Positions 24,014 through 31,666 of a stretch of DNA of 36,289 bases are shown piece by piece. The position numbers and the translations under genes are program-made. The notes beneath the pieces were generated by a model, which was not told the DNA's origin, did not search any database, and saw only the letters and a list, made by a program, of their open reading frames with translations. Numbering within the stretch: position 1 is the first letter of the stretch; each line of letters begins with the position of its first letter. Origin of the DNA: JAWLBW01 sp041687475. GTDB lineage: Bacteria > J088 > JAWLBW01. Location of the stretch: assembly GCA_041687475.1 (NCBI GenBank), contig JAWLBW010000007.1:1-36289 (forward strand), given 5' to 3'.

Positions 24014-24574
24014 ATGGCTATCAAGAGCGACCGCTGGATCCGGCAGATGGCGCAGGAACACAAGATGATTGAACCTTTCTTCGAAGACCAGGTCGGAAAA
24101 GGCGTCATCTCCTATGGTGTAAGCTCCTACGGCTATGACCTGCGGGTAGCCGACGAGTTCAAAATCTTCACCAACATCAACTCGAGCATCGTCGACCCCA
24201 AAGCCTTCGACCCGAAAAGCTTCGTCGACTTCAAGGGCGATGTCTGCATCGTGCCCCCGAACTCGTTCGCTCTGGCACGCACCGTCGAGTACTTCCGCAT
24301 TCCCCGCAACGTACTCACCATCTGCGTGGGCAAGAGCACGTACGCCCGCTGCGGCATCATCGTGAACGTGACCCCGTTCGAGCCCGAGTGGGAGGGTTTC
24401 GTGACTCTCGAAATCTCGAACACCACGCCCCTGCCTGCCAAAATCTACGCCAATGAAGGCCTGGCCCAGGTGCTTTTCTTCGAGTCCGACGAGGTCTGCG
24501 AAAAGAGCTACGCCGATCGGAAGGGCAAGTACAACAAGCAGCCGCCCGAAGTCGTTCTTCCCCGTATTCTCTGA
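24014..24574 (+). CDS. dcd: dCTP deaminase
   Basis: A 186-residue trimeric enzyme of the dUTPase fold that deaminates dCTP to dUTP, the precursor route to dTTP. Conserved features: GVSSYGYDLRVADEF near the N-terminus, PPNSFALARTVEYFRIPRNVL, KSTYARCGIIVNVTPFEPEWEG and VTLEISNTTPLPAKIYANEGLAQVLFF, which contains the catalytic Glu. Family length is normal. A good promoter lies upstream. Together with the glycosylase at 751-1464 it relates to uracil handling in DNA, though the two genes are far apart. Confidence 0.95.
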   Translation: MAIKSDRWIRQMAQEHKMIEPFFEDQVGKGVISYGVSSYGYDLRVADEFKIFTNINSSIVDPKAFDPKSFVDFKGDVCIVPPNSFALARTVEYFRIPRNVLTICVGKSTYARCGIIVNVTPFEPEWEGFVTLEISNTTPLPAKIYANEGLAQVLFFESDEVCEKSYADRKGKYNKQPPEVVLPRIL

Positions 24575-24588
24575 TTGAGCCGCCGGGT

Positions 24589-25263
24589 TTGACGCAGCCC
24601 CGCCGCGACAGAATTGCCTCCTTCACGCCGGGCGCCGAAGCGGCACTGGCCATGGTGCTGGTCTATACCGTCGTCTTCGGCACCGCCGTACTCGGCCAGG
24701 CCCAGTGGCTTGCCTACGGGGCGTTTCTCTACGCCCCCGTGATCATTGCCGGCCTGCGCGGCATCGACTTCGCCGCATACGGCCTTCTGTCGCCTTCGCT
24801 GAAACGAAGCCTGCTTACCGGCTTCGCGGCAAGCGCCGTCATCTTTCCCCTCTTCGCCGGCGGTTACTACGCCTTAGCCGGCCTCATCGGCCTGCCCTGG
24901 CACGCAGGCTTCGCCGGCTCACCCCTCGACGTACTCCGGTTCGCCGCCGTGCAGCTGGTGCTCGTGGCTTTTGCCGAGGAATACTTCTACCGCGGCTACC
25001 TGCAGCAGCGCCTCGACCGGGTCTGGCCGCCGCGCCGGCGTGTGCTCGGTGCGACCCTCGGCCCGGGCTGGCTGGTCGCCACGGCCCTCTTCGCCGCCGG
25101 CCATCTGGCCCTCGAACTGAATCCGGCACGCCTGCTCACTTTCTTTCCCGGCCTATGGTTCGGCTGGCTCCGGGCGCGCACCGGCGATATCTACGGCGCC
25201 ACCCTGGCCCACGGCGCCAGCAACATACTCATCGCCTGGCTGCAGGGACAGAGTCTGGGCTGA
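24589..25263 (+). CDS. CPBP-family glutamic intramembrane protease
   Basis: A 224-residue polytopic membrane protein of the CAAX protease/bacteriocin-processing (CPBP, ABI) family. Catalytic motifs are intact: E130-E131-YFY-R135 (EExxxR), H172 in LFAAGH and H208-xxx-N212 (AHGASN). Members include prenyl-protein proteases and, in Myxobacteria, proposed sorting proteases for MYXO-CTERM proteins; the substrate here is unknown. The likely start is TTG 24589, 14 bases after dcd; the first ATG (24651) would cut into the first membrane segment. Co-transcribed with dcd by spacing. Confidence 0.85.
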   Translation: MTQPRRDRIASFTPGAEAALAMVLVYTVVFGTAVLGQAQWLAYGAFLYAPVIIAGLRGIDFAAYGLLSPSLKRSLLTGFAASAVIFPLFAGGYYALAGLIGLPWHAGFAGSPLDVLRFAAVQLVLVAFAEEYFYRGYLQQRLDRVWPPRRRVLGATLGPGWLVATALFAAGHLALELNPARLLTFFPGLWFGWLRARTGDIYGATLAHGASNILIAWLQGQSLG

Positions 25264-25271
25264 AACCTTGT

Positions 25272-25292
25272 GGAAGGGGCACCAGCCCTTCC
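25272..25292. other. Hairpin downstream of the CPBP gene
   Basis: GGAAGGG (25272-25278) pairs with CCCTTCC (25286-25292). It lies eight bases after the stop codon but lacks a following U run; a weak or factor-dependent terminator is possible. Confidence 0.4.
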
Positions 25293-25309
25293 CCGCGCAT
25301 TTCCCGTGA

Positions 25310-25325
25310 TGTGATCCAGATCACA
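25310..25325. promoter_or_regulatory. CRP/FNR-family type operator upstream of mglB
   Basis: TGTGATCCAGATCACA is a perfect 7-2-7 palindrome and contains TGTGA-N6-TCACA, the E. coli CRP core. It lies about 150 bases upstream of the main mglB promoter, and about 58 bases before the start point expected from a second -10-like TATAGC (25363-25368). Confidence 0.55.
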
Positions 25326-25454
25326 CCCCCGCGGCCCCAACACGTAGCGAGAGGGGAACACATATAGCCAGGATAACCATCGAGGGTAGAGCGGTCTGCC
25401 GGGTAAAGCCTTTCATTATTCGGCACTTGGCCGAGCCGAACGGCGTGTGGTATA

Positions 25455-25483
25455 TTGCACGTCCCCTCGGGATTCGTTACAAT
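25455..25483 (+). promoter_or_regulatory. mglBA promoter
   Basis: TTGCAC (25455-25460), 17-base spacer, TACAAT (25478-25483). The leader to ATG 25562 would be about 70 bases and carries AGGAG (25546-25550). Confidence 0.65.
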
Positions 25484-25561
25484 AGCTACGGTTTCTCATC
25501 TGGTGCCTTTCAAGCCGCCGTCTCGGGGTACCGCCACCATTCGCGCAGGAGCAGCTTCGCT

Positions 25562-26053
25562 ATGGCCGGTTCACAGTTGGTCATGTATGAAGAGGAGTTT
25601 CAAAAGATAAACTCCGTCATTGACCGCTTAGCGCGAGAAGCGAACGCTAAGTTGATTTTTTTGGTCGATAAAAACGGCCAGTTGATCGCCAATTGCGGCG
25701 AAACCGACCACATCGACACCACGAGTCTCGCAAGCCTCACGGCCGGCAATATCGCGGCCACGGGTGGTCTCGCCAAACTGATCGGCGAGCGCGAGTTCAC
25801 CGTTCTGTTTCACGAAGGCGAGAAGGACAACATCCACATCTCGCTCATCGGGCAGCGGGTCATTCTCGTGGTCATCTTCGATGGTCGGTCGTCGCTCGGT
25901 CTGATTCGCCTTCGCGTCAAGAAGGCCGGCGAAGAGCTGGTCGCGATTTTCGACGCGCTCATGAAGAAAGTAGAAAGCGACTCCGGAAGCGGCCTCGATT
26001 CGCCGTTTGCCGAGATCACCGACGAAGACATCGATAACCTCTTCAGCGACTGA
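25562..26053 (+). CDS. mglB: MglB, roadblock/LC7 GTPase-activating protein
   Basis: A 163-residue roadblock/LC7 protein that acts as the GAP (and nucleotide-exchange partner) of MglA in polarity control. It closely follows the Myxococcus protein as I know it: QLVMYEEEFQKINSVIDRL, LIFLVDKNGQLIA, DTTSLASLTAGNIAATGGLAKLIGE, LVVIFDGRSSLGLIRLRVKKA and the acidic tail SPFAEITDEDIDNLFSD. ATG 25562 is chosen over 25427 because residues from here match the family; AGGAG lies 12 bases upstream. mglA follows 17 bases later. Confidence 0.95.
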   Translation: MAGSQLVMYEEEFQKINSVIDRLAREANAKLIFLVDKNGQLIANCGETDHIDTTSLASLTAGNIAATGGLAKLIGEREFTVLFHEGEKDNIHISLIGQRVILVVIFDGRSSLGLIRLRVKKAGEELVAIFDALMKKVESDSGSGLDSPFAEITDEDIDNLFSD

Positions 26054-26070
26054 CAGGGGCCGGGTACCGT

Positions 26071-26658
26071 ATGTCGTTCATCAATTATTCATCCCGAGAA
26101 ATCAACTGCAAGATCGTCTATTACGGCCCCGGTCTGTGCGGCAAGACGACGAACCTGCAGTACATCTACGGGAAGACAACCCCTGATGCCAAGGGGAAGA
26201 TGATTTCGCTCGCCACCGAAACCGAGCGAACGCTTTTCTTTGACTTCCTTCCCCTTTCGCTGGGTGCGATTCGGGGTTTCAAGACTCGCTTTCATTTGTA
26301 CACGGTGCCGGGTCAGGTCTTCTACGACGCTTCGCGCAAGCTCATCCTCAAGGGTGTCGACGGCGTGGTGTTCGTGGCCGACAGCCAGGCCGAGCGTATG
26401 GATGCGAACATCGAGAGTCTCGAGAACCTGCGCGTAAACCTGAAGGAACAGGGATACGATCTGGACAAGATTCCCTACGTCGTCCAGTACAACAAGCGCG
26501 ACCTGCCCAACGCGGCATCGCTCGAAGAGCTGCGCAAGGCGCTGAACCCGACCAACGTGCCCGATTTCGAAGCCGTGGCCCCCAAGGGCACGGGCGTTTT
26601 CGACACGCTCAAGGCGGTCAGCCGACTGGTGCTCATGGAATTGAAGCAGGGTAAATAG
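26071..26658 (+). CDS. mglA: MglA, Ras-like polarity GTPase
   Basis: A 195-residue small GTPase. P-loop GPGLCGKTTNLQYIY (19-33), ATETERTLFFDFLP, YTVPGQVFYDASRKLILKGVDGVVFVADSQ and NKRDLP are all visible. MglA sets cell polarity and switches motility direction in Myxococcus; homologues occur in many non-gliding bacteria. The operon ends with an intrinsic terminator directly downstream. Confidence 0.96.
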   Translation: MSFINYSSREINCKIVYYGPGLCGKTTNLQYIYGKTTPDAKGKMISLATETERTLFFDFLPLSLGAIRGFKTRFHLYTVPGQVFYDASRKLILKGVDGVVFVADSQAERMDANIESLENLRVNLKEQGYDLDKIPYVVQYNKRDLPNAASLEELRKALNPTNVPDFEAVAPKGTGVFDTLKAVSRLVLMELKQGK

Positions 26659-26680
26659 CCCGCTGCCTCGCAGATTTCAG

Positions 26681-26709
26681 CCGCTTCCCCGGGGGGAAGC
26701 GGTTTTTTT
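26681..26709 (+). terminator. Rho-independent terminator of mglBA
   Basis: CCGCTTCCCC (26681-26690) pairs with GGGGAAGCGG (26693-26702), followed by T7 (26703-26709). Confidence 0.92.
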
Positions 26710-26755
26710 GTGCCCCCGCGCTTTGCTTCCCTGCCGGCAAGCCTGACCCGGCGCC

Positions 26756-26796
26756 TTCCGGGCGAAATTCGCGCAATGGACGGAAGACGCCCGGAA
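26756..26796. other. Inverted repeat upstream of the chemoreceptor gene
   Basis: TTCCGGGCG (26756-26764) is complementary to CGCCCGGAA (26788-26796), with a 23-base loop. It lies upstream of a possible -10 TATCAT (26846-26851); it could be an operator or RNA structure. Confidence 0.4.
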
Positions 26797-26881
26797 AGCT
26801 AGCGCTTCGACTGTAGTTCATTATGCAACCAGGCGGTATGTCTGGTATCATCAGGCTCGCATTTTCTTTACAGAGCCCTTT

Positions 26882-28630
26882 ATGGCATCCATCGAAACCG
26901 ACAACGGCTACCTGCGCAGACAGGCGTTTCTCAAGAGCATGCTTTACGTGCTCATTGCCTTGCTCTGCATTCTGTTCGGCGCCATCGGTTACCTGTTCGA
27001 TCTGTATCTTTTTCTCGCCGCGCCCGGCATCGCGTATGTGGGACTCTGGGCCGGGTTCCTCAGCCGGCGATCGCGTTTTGCCGCCTCCGAGGCTATCATT
27101 CTCGCGTGGACGTTCGCCGTTGCCGTCAGCCACGGCGTCGCCACCATTTACTACGCCGTTCCGACGGCTGCCTACTGCCTCGCCGGCCCGATACTCGTCG
27201 GCTTTCAGCTTGCGGGTAAACGCCACGGCCTCTACATTACCGGTCTCGTACTGGCGGTGTCGATGGTCTTCGTTACCGCCATCGACGTCATGGGCCTCAC
27301 ACCGGCCGGCATGCCCGAAGTCGTCGATCCGCTCATGGTCGACGTATTTGCCTACGCGGTCATGTTGTCCTTTACCGGCGTGATTGCAACGACACTCTAT
27401 GTGGCCACGGCCAACCAGGATGCCTTTCTCGAAGACGCAGCCAGGAATGAAGAACGCCTGCAGCTCGAAGTCGAGCAGCAGACGCAATCGCTGCGCAAAC
27501 AGGCCGACGACATTCACCGCACGGCAGCGCAGATTACCACCGGCGCCGACGAACTGCACGATCGCCTGCAGCGCCAGAGCCGCCTTACCGACGATACCCT
27601 CACGTCGACCGAAGAGCTGGCGGCCCAGGCGCAAACCCTGCGGGGCATCGCTGCCAGCCTTGCGTCCGACACCGACGAAATCGTTGCCTCGAGCGACCAG
27701 ATGTCGCATACCATTGAAGCTTCGGCCCGCAATGCCGAACGGCTGGCGGCAGGCCTCGAGCAAATTGCGGCCACCATGCAGGAAATGGCCGCCCAGGTCG
27801 CCGCGGTTACGCGCACGGCCCTGGACCTGAACGAACGCGGGCACGACGCCCGCGAGCGCGCGCAGGCCGGTTCGGCGACCGTTCAGGGCACACTGAGCGC
27901 GCTGCGGCGCGTTCGCAATTCCAACGTCGATCTCGAAAAGACCGCCGGTCTGCTGCAGAGCCGCACGCAGGCCATCGGCCAGATCGTGACCACCATCGAA
28001 GAAATTGCCGACCAGACCAATCTACTTGCCTTGAATGCGGCCATCGAGGCGGCCCGGGCGGGCGATGCCGGGCGGGGCTTCGCCGTCGTGGCCGACGAAA
28101 TTCGTAAACTGGCCGAGCGCACGATTCAGGCCACGGGCGAGATTTCTCGTACGGTAGGCGAGGTTCAGGACGACACGGGCCAGACCGCAAGCGCAACGCA
28201 AGCGCTGGTCAAGGAAACCGACGCCCTGCTTGCCGGCGCCGAAGCCAGCGGCGATGCCTTCGATCACATTGCCGCGGCGGTCAAGGACATTGCCGCGCTC
28301 ATCGACGAGTTGGCGAGTGCTTCGGAGCAGCAGAACGTCGCCGCCGAGTCGGTGTCGCAGGCCATGAACGAGCTGCAGAACGCCGCGCACGAGACCAGCA
28401 CGGCCAACGCCGAACAGGACCGCACCAGCAAGCGTATTCTGCAGGCCATTACCAGCATTGCCGCGACGACACGCACCGTCAGCGGCGCAGCCGACGAACA
28501 GCAACAGGCGGTCAGCCGCATGCTGCAATCGCTGTCCGGCATCGATCGCTTCGCCCGCGAAAACAGCGAAAACGCCGACCGTATCGTGCAGGCCATGAAT
28601 TCACTCGTTGAAGGCTCGCGTACCAACTGA
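26882..28630 (+). CDS. Membrane-embedded methyl-accepting chemotaxis-like protein without HAMP
   Basis: A 582-residue receptor with about six membrane helices in residues 18-175 and a long cytoplasmic coiled coil. The conserved signalling tip is present (IVTTIEEIADQTNLLALNAAIEAARAGDAGRGFAVVADEIRKLAERT, about 368-414), so it should contact CheA/CheW. There is no periplasmic ligand domain and no HAMP domain between the membrane part and the coil; the C-terminus lacks a CheR-docking pentapeptide. It probably senses a membrane or cytoplasmic signal. The upstream region holds a TATCAT -10 but no clear -35. Its position beside mglBA suggests, but does not prove, a role in the same polarity or motility process. 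Confidence 0.88.
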   Translation: MASIETDNGYLRRQAFLKSMLYVLIALLCILFGAIGYLFDLYLFLAAPGIAYVGLWAGFLSRRSRFAASEAIILAWTFAVAVSHGVATIYYAVPTAAYCLAGPILVGFQLAGKRHGLYITGLVLAVSMVFVTAIDVMGLTPAGMPEVVDPLMVDVFAYAVMLSFTGVIATTLYVATANQDAFLEDAARNEERLQLEVEQQTQSLRKQADDIHRTAAQITTGADELHDRLQRQSRLTDDTLTSTEELAAQAQTLRGIAASLASDTDEIVASSDQMSHTIEASARNAERLAAGLEQIAATMQEMAAQVAAVTRTALDLNERGHDARERAQAGSATVQGTLSALRRVRNSNVDLEKTAGLLQSRTQAIGQIVTTIEEIADQTNLLALNAAIEAARAGDAGRGFAVVADEIRKLAERTIQATGEISRTVGEVQDDTGQTASATQALVKETDALLAGAEASGDAFDHIAAAVKDIAALIDELASASEQQNVAAESVSQAMNELQNAAHETSTANAEQDRTSKRILQAITSIAATTRTVSGAADEQQQAVSRMLQSLSGIDRFARENSENADRIVQAMNSLVEGSRTN

Positions 28631-28639
28631 ACAGGCCTC

Positions 28640-28667
28640 GGCCGTGCGGCGACGGTCTTTCCCTTTT
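28640..28667 (+). terminator. Possible terminator after the chemoreceptor gene
   Basis: GGCCGT (28640-28645) pairs with ACGGTC (28652-28657, one G-U pair), followed by TTTCCCTTTTT. Weak but correctly placed. Confidence 0.4.
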
Positions 28668-28802
28668 TACCGCGCTATTCGCCCCCCGTCGTACGGCGGC
28701 CTGTAAAAAAAGCTTCTATCGGCCTTTCCCCTTCCGAACGAGTCACCCCTTCGCCAATGTAGAGGCGGCTTTGAAGCCGAACCTGGATTCACCGGAAACT
28801 CC

Positions 28803-28831
28803 TTGACTTGATAACGATTATCATTTACATT
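28803..28831 (+). promoter_or_regulatory. Strong promoter overlapped by a Fur box
   Basis: TTGACT (28803-28808), 17-base spacer and TACATT (28826-28831). The Fur-type palindrome TGATAACGATTATCA (28809-28823) fills the spacer and matches the 7-1-7 consensus TGATAATnATTATCA at all but one position. The 19-base reading 28810-28828 agrees with the classical Fur box at 15 positions. Iron-dependent repression is expected. Confidence 0.75.
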
Positions 28832-28859
28832 ATCACCACATAGTCAACAGGAGGTCGCC

Positions 28860-29003
28860 ATGAGAAACCCGAATCCGGTCAAACGAACGGCTACGCTGGT
28901 CATTCTCGACCAACGTAACAATGCCGATTCGACACGAGTGTTTGCCTGCGCATCGCCGCTTCGGCTTTTAAATGGGTTGCAGCGAGGCAGCCATGAAAAG
29001 TAA
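28860..29003 (+). CDS. Small ORF (47 codons) in a Fur-type leader
   Basis: MRNPNPVKRTATLVILDQRN and onward to HEK, then TAA at 29001-29003. It has an excellent ribosome site AGGAGGT (28849-28855) and overlaps the start of the methyltransferase gene by 11 bases, so the two are probably translationally coupled. I recognise no family. It could be a real iron-regulated small protein, a leader peptide, or the remains of a longer gene. Confidence 0.55.
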   Translation: MRNPNPVKRTATLVILDQRNNADSTRVFACASPLRLLNGLQRGSHEK

Positions 29004-29808
29004 TACCCTCGCGGCGCCGCTACCCGGCGAGAATCTCGGCGTCGACCGCATGCCCGGACACTGGCTGCTTGCCCGACTCGGAAAGCGCGTGCTGCGACCC
29101 GGCGGCGCCGGACTGACCCGTTGGATGCTCGACGGACTGGGCATCGGCAACCGCGACGACGTGGTCGAATTCGCCCCCGGCCTCGGCTATACGGCCGGGT
29201 TGACCCTGCACCGCGAACCGGCCTCCTACACCGCGATTGAGCGTGATCCCGAAGCGGTCGCGAACGTACAACGCATGCTCGGCGAGCGCGGCGCCTGCCG
29301 CAGGGGAACCGCCGAAGCCACCGGGCTGGACAGCGAGTCGGCCGACGTACTCTACGGCGAAGCCTTTCTCACCATGCAGACCGAGCGCAACAAGGCCCGT
29401 ATTCTCGACGAGGCGCACCGGATTCTGCGAAAACACGGGCGCTACGGCATTCACGAACTCTGTCTGCTGCCCGATGGAATTCCCGACGAGAAGAAACAAG
29501 CCGTGCGGCGCGACCTCACCGAGGCCATACACGTAGGCGCGCGTCCGCTTACGCCGGCCGAATGGCGCACATTACTCACCGACGCAGGTTTCTCGGTCGA
29601 ATACGTCGAGCTTCGCCCCATGCGCCTGCTCAACCCTCGAACGTTTCTGCGCGACGAAGGCCTGGGGGGAACGCTGCGCTTTCTGTGGAACCTGCTGCGT
29701 AGCCCGAGCGCTCTGCGGCGCGTGATCGGCATGCGACGGGTCTTCGAACGCTACCGCAACGACATGGGGGCCATCGGTATCGTGGCCCGACGCGGCGTGC
29801 GGGCGTGA
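28993..29808 (+). CDS. Class I SAM-dependent methyltransferase, probably iron-regulated
   Basis: A 271-residue soluble protein. The SAM-binding motif I is VVEFAPGLGYTAGLT (about 57-71), followed by the acidic strand YTAIERDP and AEATGLDSESADVLYGEAFLTMQ, then ILDEAHRILRKHGRYGIHEL, a usual order for Rossmann methyltransferases. The substrate cannot be inferred. The C-terminus is basic and hydrophobic (LRFLWNLLRSPSALRRVIGMRRVF), possibly membrane-associating. Start 28993 is preferred (GAGG at 28984-28987) over 28972. The only promoter seen upstream carries the Fur box, so expression should rise when iron is scarce. Confidence 0.8.
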   Translation: MKSNTLAAPLPGENLGVDRMPGHWLLARLGKRVLRPGGAGLTRWMLDGLGIGNRDDVVEFAPGLGYTAGLTLHREPASYTAIERDPEAVANVQRMLGERGACRRGTAEATGLDSESADVLYGEAFLTMQTERNKARILDEAHRILRKHGRYGIHELCLLPDGIPDEKKQAVRRDLTEAIHVGARPLTPAEWRTLLTDAGFSVEYVELRPMRLLNPRTFLRDEGLGGTLRFLWNLLRSPSALRRVIGMRRVFERYRNDMGAIGIVARRGVRA

Positions 29809-29827
29809 TGTACGGCTGCACGTTGAA

Positions 29828-29865
29828 GGGGAGATGTGGCGATGGGGAGAGGTGGCGATGGGAGA
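29828..29865 (+). repeat. 16-base tandem repeat (2.4 copies)
   Basis: GGGGAGATGTGGCGAT (29828-29843) and GGGGAGAGGTGGCGAT (29844-29859), then GGGAGA. Related to the pair at 31733-31764, in the same orientation, on the other side of the helicase gene. Confidence 0.75.
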
Positions 29866-29934
29866 CTGAAGGGTCGGGAGACGTCGAATTACCCCGAAGC
29901 TCCAACCAGTCTCCCCTCACCCCTCACCTTTTAC

Positions 29935-29958
29935 GCGGGCGAGCCTGGGCTCGCCCGC
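29935..29958. other. Strong hairpin between convergent genes
   Basis: GCGGGCGAGCC (29935-29945) pairs with 29948-29958, an 11-base-pair stem. There is no U run on either strand, so it may slow or end both convergent transcripts without being a standard intrinsic terminator. Confidence 0.5.
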
Positions 29959-29970
29959 CCTTGCCCTCGT

Positions 29971-31608
29971 TCAGACCGGCTGTACGGTAACGGCCTTACC
30001 GTCGAACTTCAGGCGGCCGGCCTTGAGCTTGGTCGAGGCCACCGCGCGCACGTCGAACAGGGTGTAGTTGGTCTGAATGTCGATACGGCCGAAGTCGGAA
30101 CCCTTGAGGCCGGTTTCGCGACAGAGCACCTGAATGAGAATGCCCGGGCTCAGCCGTTGGCGGTGCCCCACGGCAATGCGGAACCGTTCCATGCCGCTTT
30201 CGCGCTTCGACGGCGTACGATCGGCCGCGTCCCAGGCATCGTAGGCACGCTTTCCGGCCTTTCGTGCGCCGTCGGGACGTTCGCGACGCAACGGGCGTTC
30301 CGGTGGTACGTCAACGGCATATCCGGCGTGCGAACCTTCCTGCAGGGCGTCGATGAGCGCGGCCACCAGCGCAGGCGCTTCGACCTCGGCCAACAGCTTC
30401 TTCGCCATCTTCTGCGACGACTTCGCCGCCTCGCCCTGCGCACGCTCGAGCAAGCTGGTGCGAAGACGCTCATACCGCACCTTCGCGATAACGCCCGGGT
30501 CGGGCACCGGCTTCCACTCGGCTTCGAGATTGCCGATGCGGGCAAACCGTACGGCCTTGGCACGTTCGCCGCCGGCGACAATGGCCACCGATACGCCGAC
30601 CGCGCCGGCGCGGCCGGTACGACCGCTGCGGTGAACGTAGTTTTCGAACGATGAAGGCAGCGAGTAGTGCACCACGTGCGAAACGCCCTGCACGTCAATG
30701 CCGCGGGCAGCCACGTCGGTGGCGATCAGCAGCTTGGTCGCGCCGGTGCGAAACGCCTCCATGACCTGATTGCGCTGGTCCTGACCCAGGTCGCCGTTCA
30801 GAAACGATGCGCTGAATCCGTCCTGCACGAGACGCAGGGCGACTTCCTGCGATTCCTGCTTGGTGCGCGTGAACACCATGACGCTGGTAATGGTTTCCGA
30901 CAACAGAAAGTTGACCAGGGCGGCATAACGCTGATCGGGCCGCACATGGTAGAAATCGTGGCGGATGTGCGCATGGGGCGCGCTCTTCGACTCGGTTTCG
31001 ATGACCACCGGCTCGCGCAGGTAGTTGGCGATGACCCGCTTCATTTCCGGCGGAACGGTGGCCGAAAACAGCAGACGCTGCCCCTCGTCGGGAAACTGCT
31101 TGAGAATGGTTTCGATATCTTCGAGAAAGCCCATGTCGAGCATTTCGTCGCCTTCGTCGAGCACGATGGCGCGCGCCTCGTCGAGGCGCAGCGTGCCGCG
31201 CTGCAGGTGATCGAGCAGGCGACCCGGCGTTCCGACGACGACCTGGCTGGTCTTGAGACCGCGCACCTGATCACGCATGGAAGCGCCGCCGATGACGGCG
31301 ACGACCGAAAGCCCCTGGGCCTTCGCCACGTCTTCGAGTTCGCGCGCCACCTGCGTCGCCAGTTCGCGCGTAGGCGTCAGCACCAGCATCTGCGCGGCGC
31401 GAACCTTGGCATCGAGGCGCCCGATCAACGGCAGCCCGAACGCGAGCGTCTTGCCCGATCCGGTGCGCGAGCGGGCCAACAGATCGCGGCCTTCGGCAAC
31501 GGGTGCAAACACCTGCGCCTGTACGGGCGTGGGCGCAGAAATACCCCGGCTCTCGAGAATACCGGCAACACGCTCGGTTACGCCAAGGTCAAGAAAGGAA
31601 GCTGTCAT
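29971..31608 (-). CDS. DEAD-box ATP-dependent RNA helicase with DbpA-type C-terminal domain
   Basis: A 545-residue RNA helicase. Motifs: Q motif (PTPVQ, Q30), motif I RTGSGKT (48-54), PTRELA (79-84), TPGR (127-130), motif II reading DEGD (151-154) instead of DEAD, SAT (182-184), and helicase motifs ATDVAARGIDV and HRSGRTGRAG. The C-terminal 75 residues form a DbpA-like RNA-binding domain (FRIAVGHRQRLSPGILIQVLCRETGLKGSDFGRIDIQTNYTLFDV). A Lys/Arg-rich linker precedes it. Roles may include ribosome assembly or cold adaptation. ATG 31608 is chosen because the conserved protein begins there; an additional in-frame extension upstream is not supported. A terminator-like hairpin sits in its short 5' leader. 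Confidence 0.92.
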   Translation of the reverse strand: MTASFLDLGVTERVAGILESRGISAPTPVQAQVFAPVAEGRDLLARSRTGSGKTLAFGLPLIGRLDAKVRAAQMLVLTPTRELATQVARELEDVAKAQGLSVVAVIGGASMRDQVRGLKTSQVVVGTPGRLLDHLQRGTLRLDEARAIVLDEGDEMLDMGFLEDIETILKQFPDEGQRLLFSATVPPEMKRVIANYLREPVVIETESKSAPHAHIRHDFYHVRPDQRYAALVNFLLSETITSVMVFTRTKQESQEVALRLVQDGFSASFLNGDLGQDQRNQVMEAFRTGATKLLIATDVAARGIDVQGVSHVVHYSLPSSFENYVHRSGRTGRAGAVGVSVAIVAGGERAKAVRFARIGNLEAEWKPVPDPGVIAKVRYERLRTSLLERAQGEAAKSSQKMAKKLLAEVEAPALVAALIDALQEGSHAGYAVDVPPERPLRRERPDGARKAGKRAYDAWDAADRTPSKRESGMERFRIAVGHRQRLSPGILIQVLCRETGLKGSDFGRIDIQTNYTLFDVRAVASTKLKAGRLKFDGKAVTVQPV

Positions 31609-31621
31609 GAATTGAATCCGA

Positions 31622-31654
31622 TAAAAAAAGCGCACGACCGCAGCGGCCACGCGC
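31622..31654 (-). terminator. Terminator-like hairpin in the 5' leader of the helicase gene
   Basis: On the minus strand, 31654-31643 pairs with 31641-31630 (11 pairs including three G-U pairs, apical loop of three bases), followed immediately by T7 (31629-31623). It ends only 14 bases before the helicase ATG at 31608. On the plus strand there is no U run, so it acts only on leftward transcription. Confidence 0.7.
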
Positions 31655-31666
31655 ACGTAAACCTTT

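Noticed and set aside
25427..25561. 45-residue N-terminal extension of MglB
   Set aside because: The extension covers the promoter hexamers (25455-25483) and does not match the MglB family start.
28972..28992. Upstream ATG as the methyltransferase start
   Set aside because: GAGG at 28984-28987 better serves ATG 28993, and the protein homology does not need the extra seven residues.
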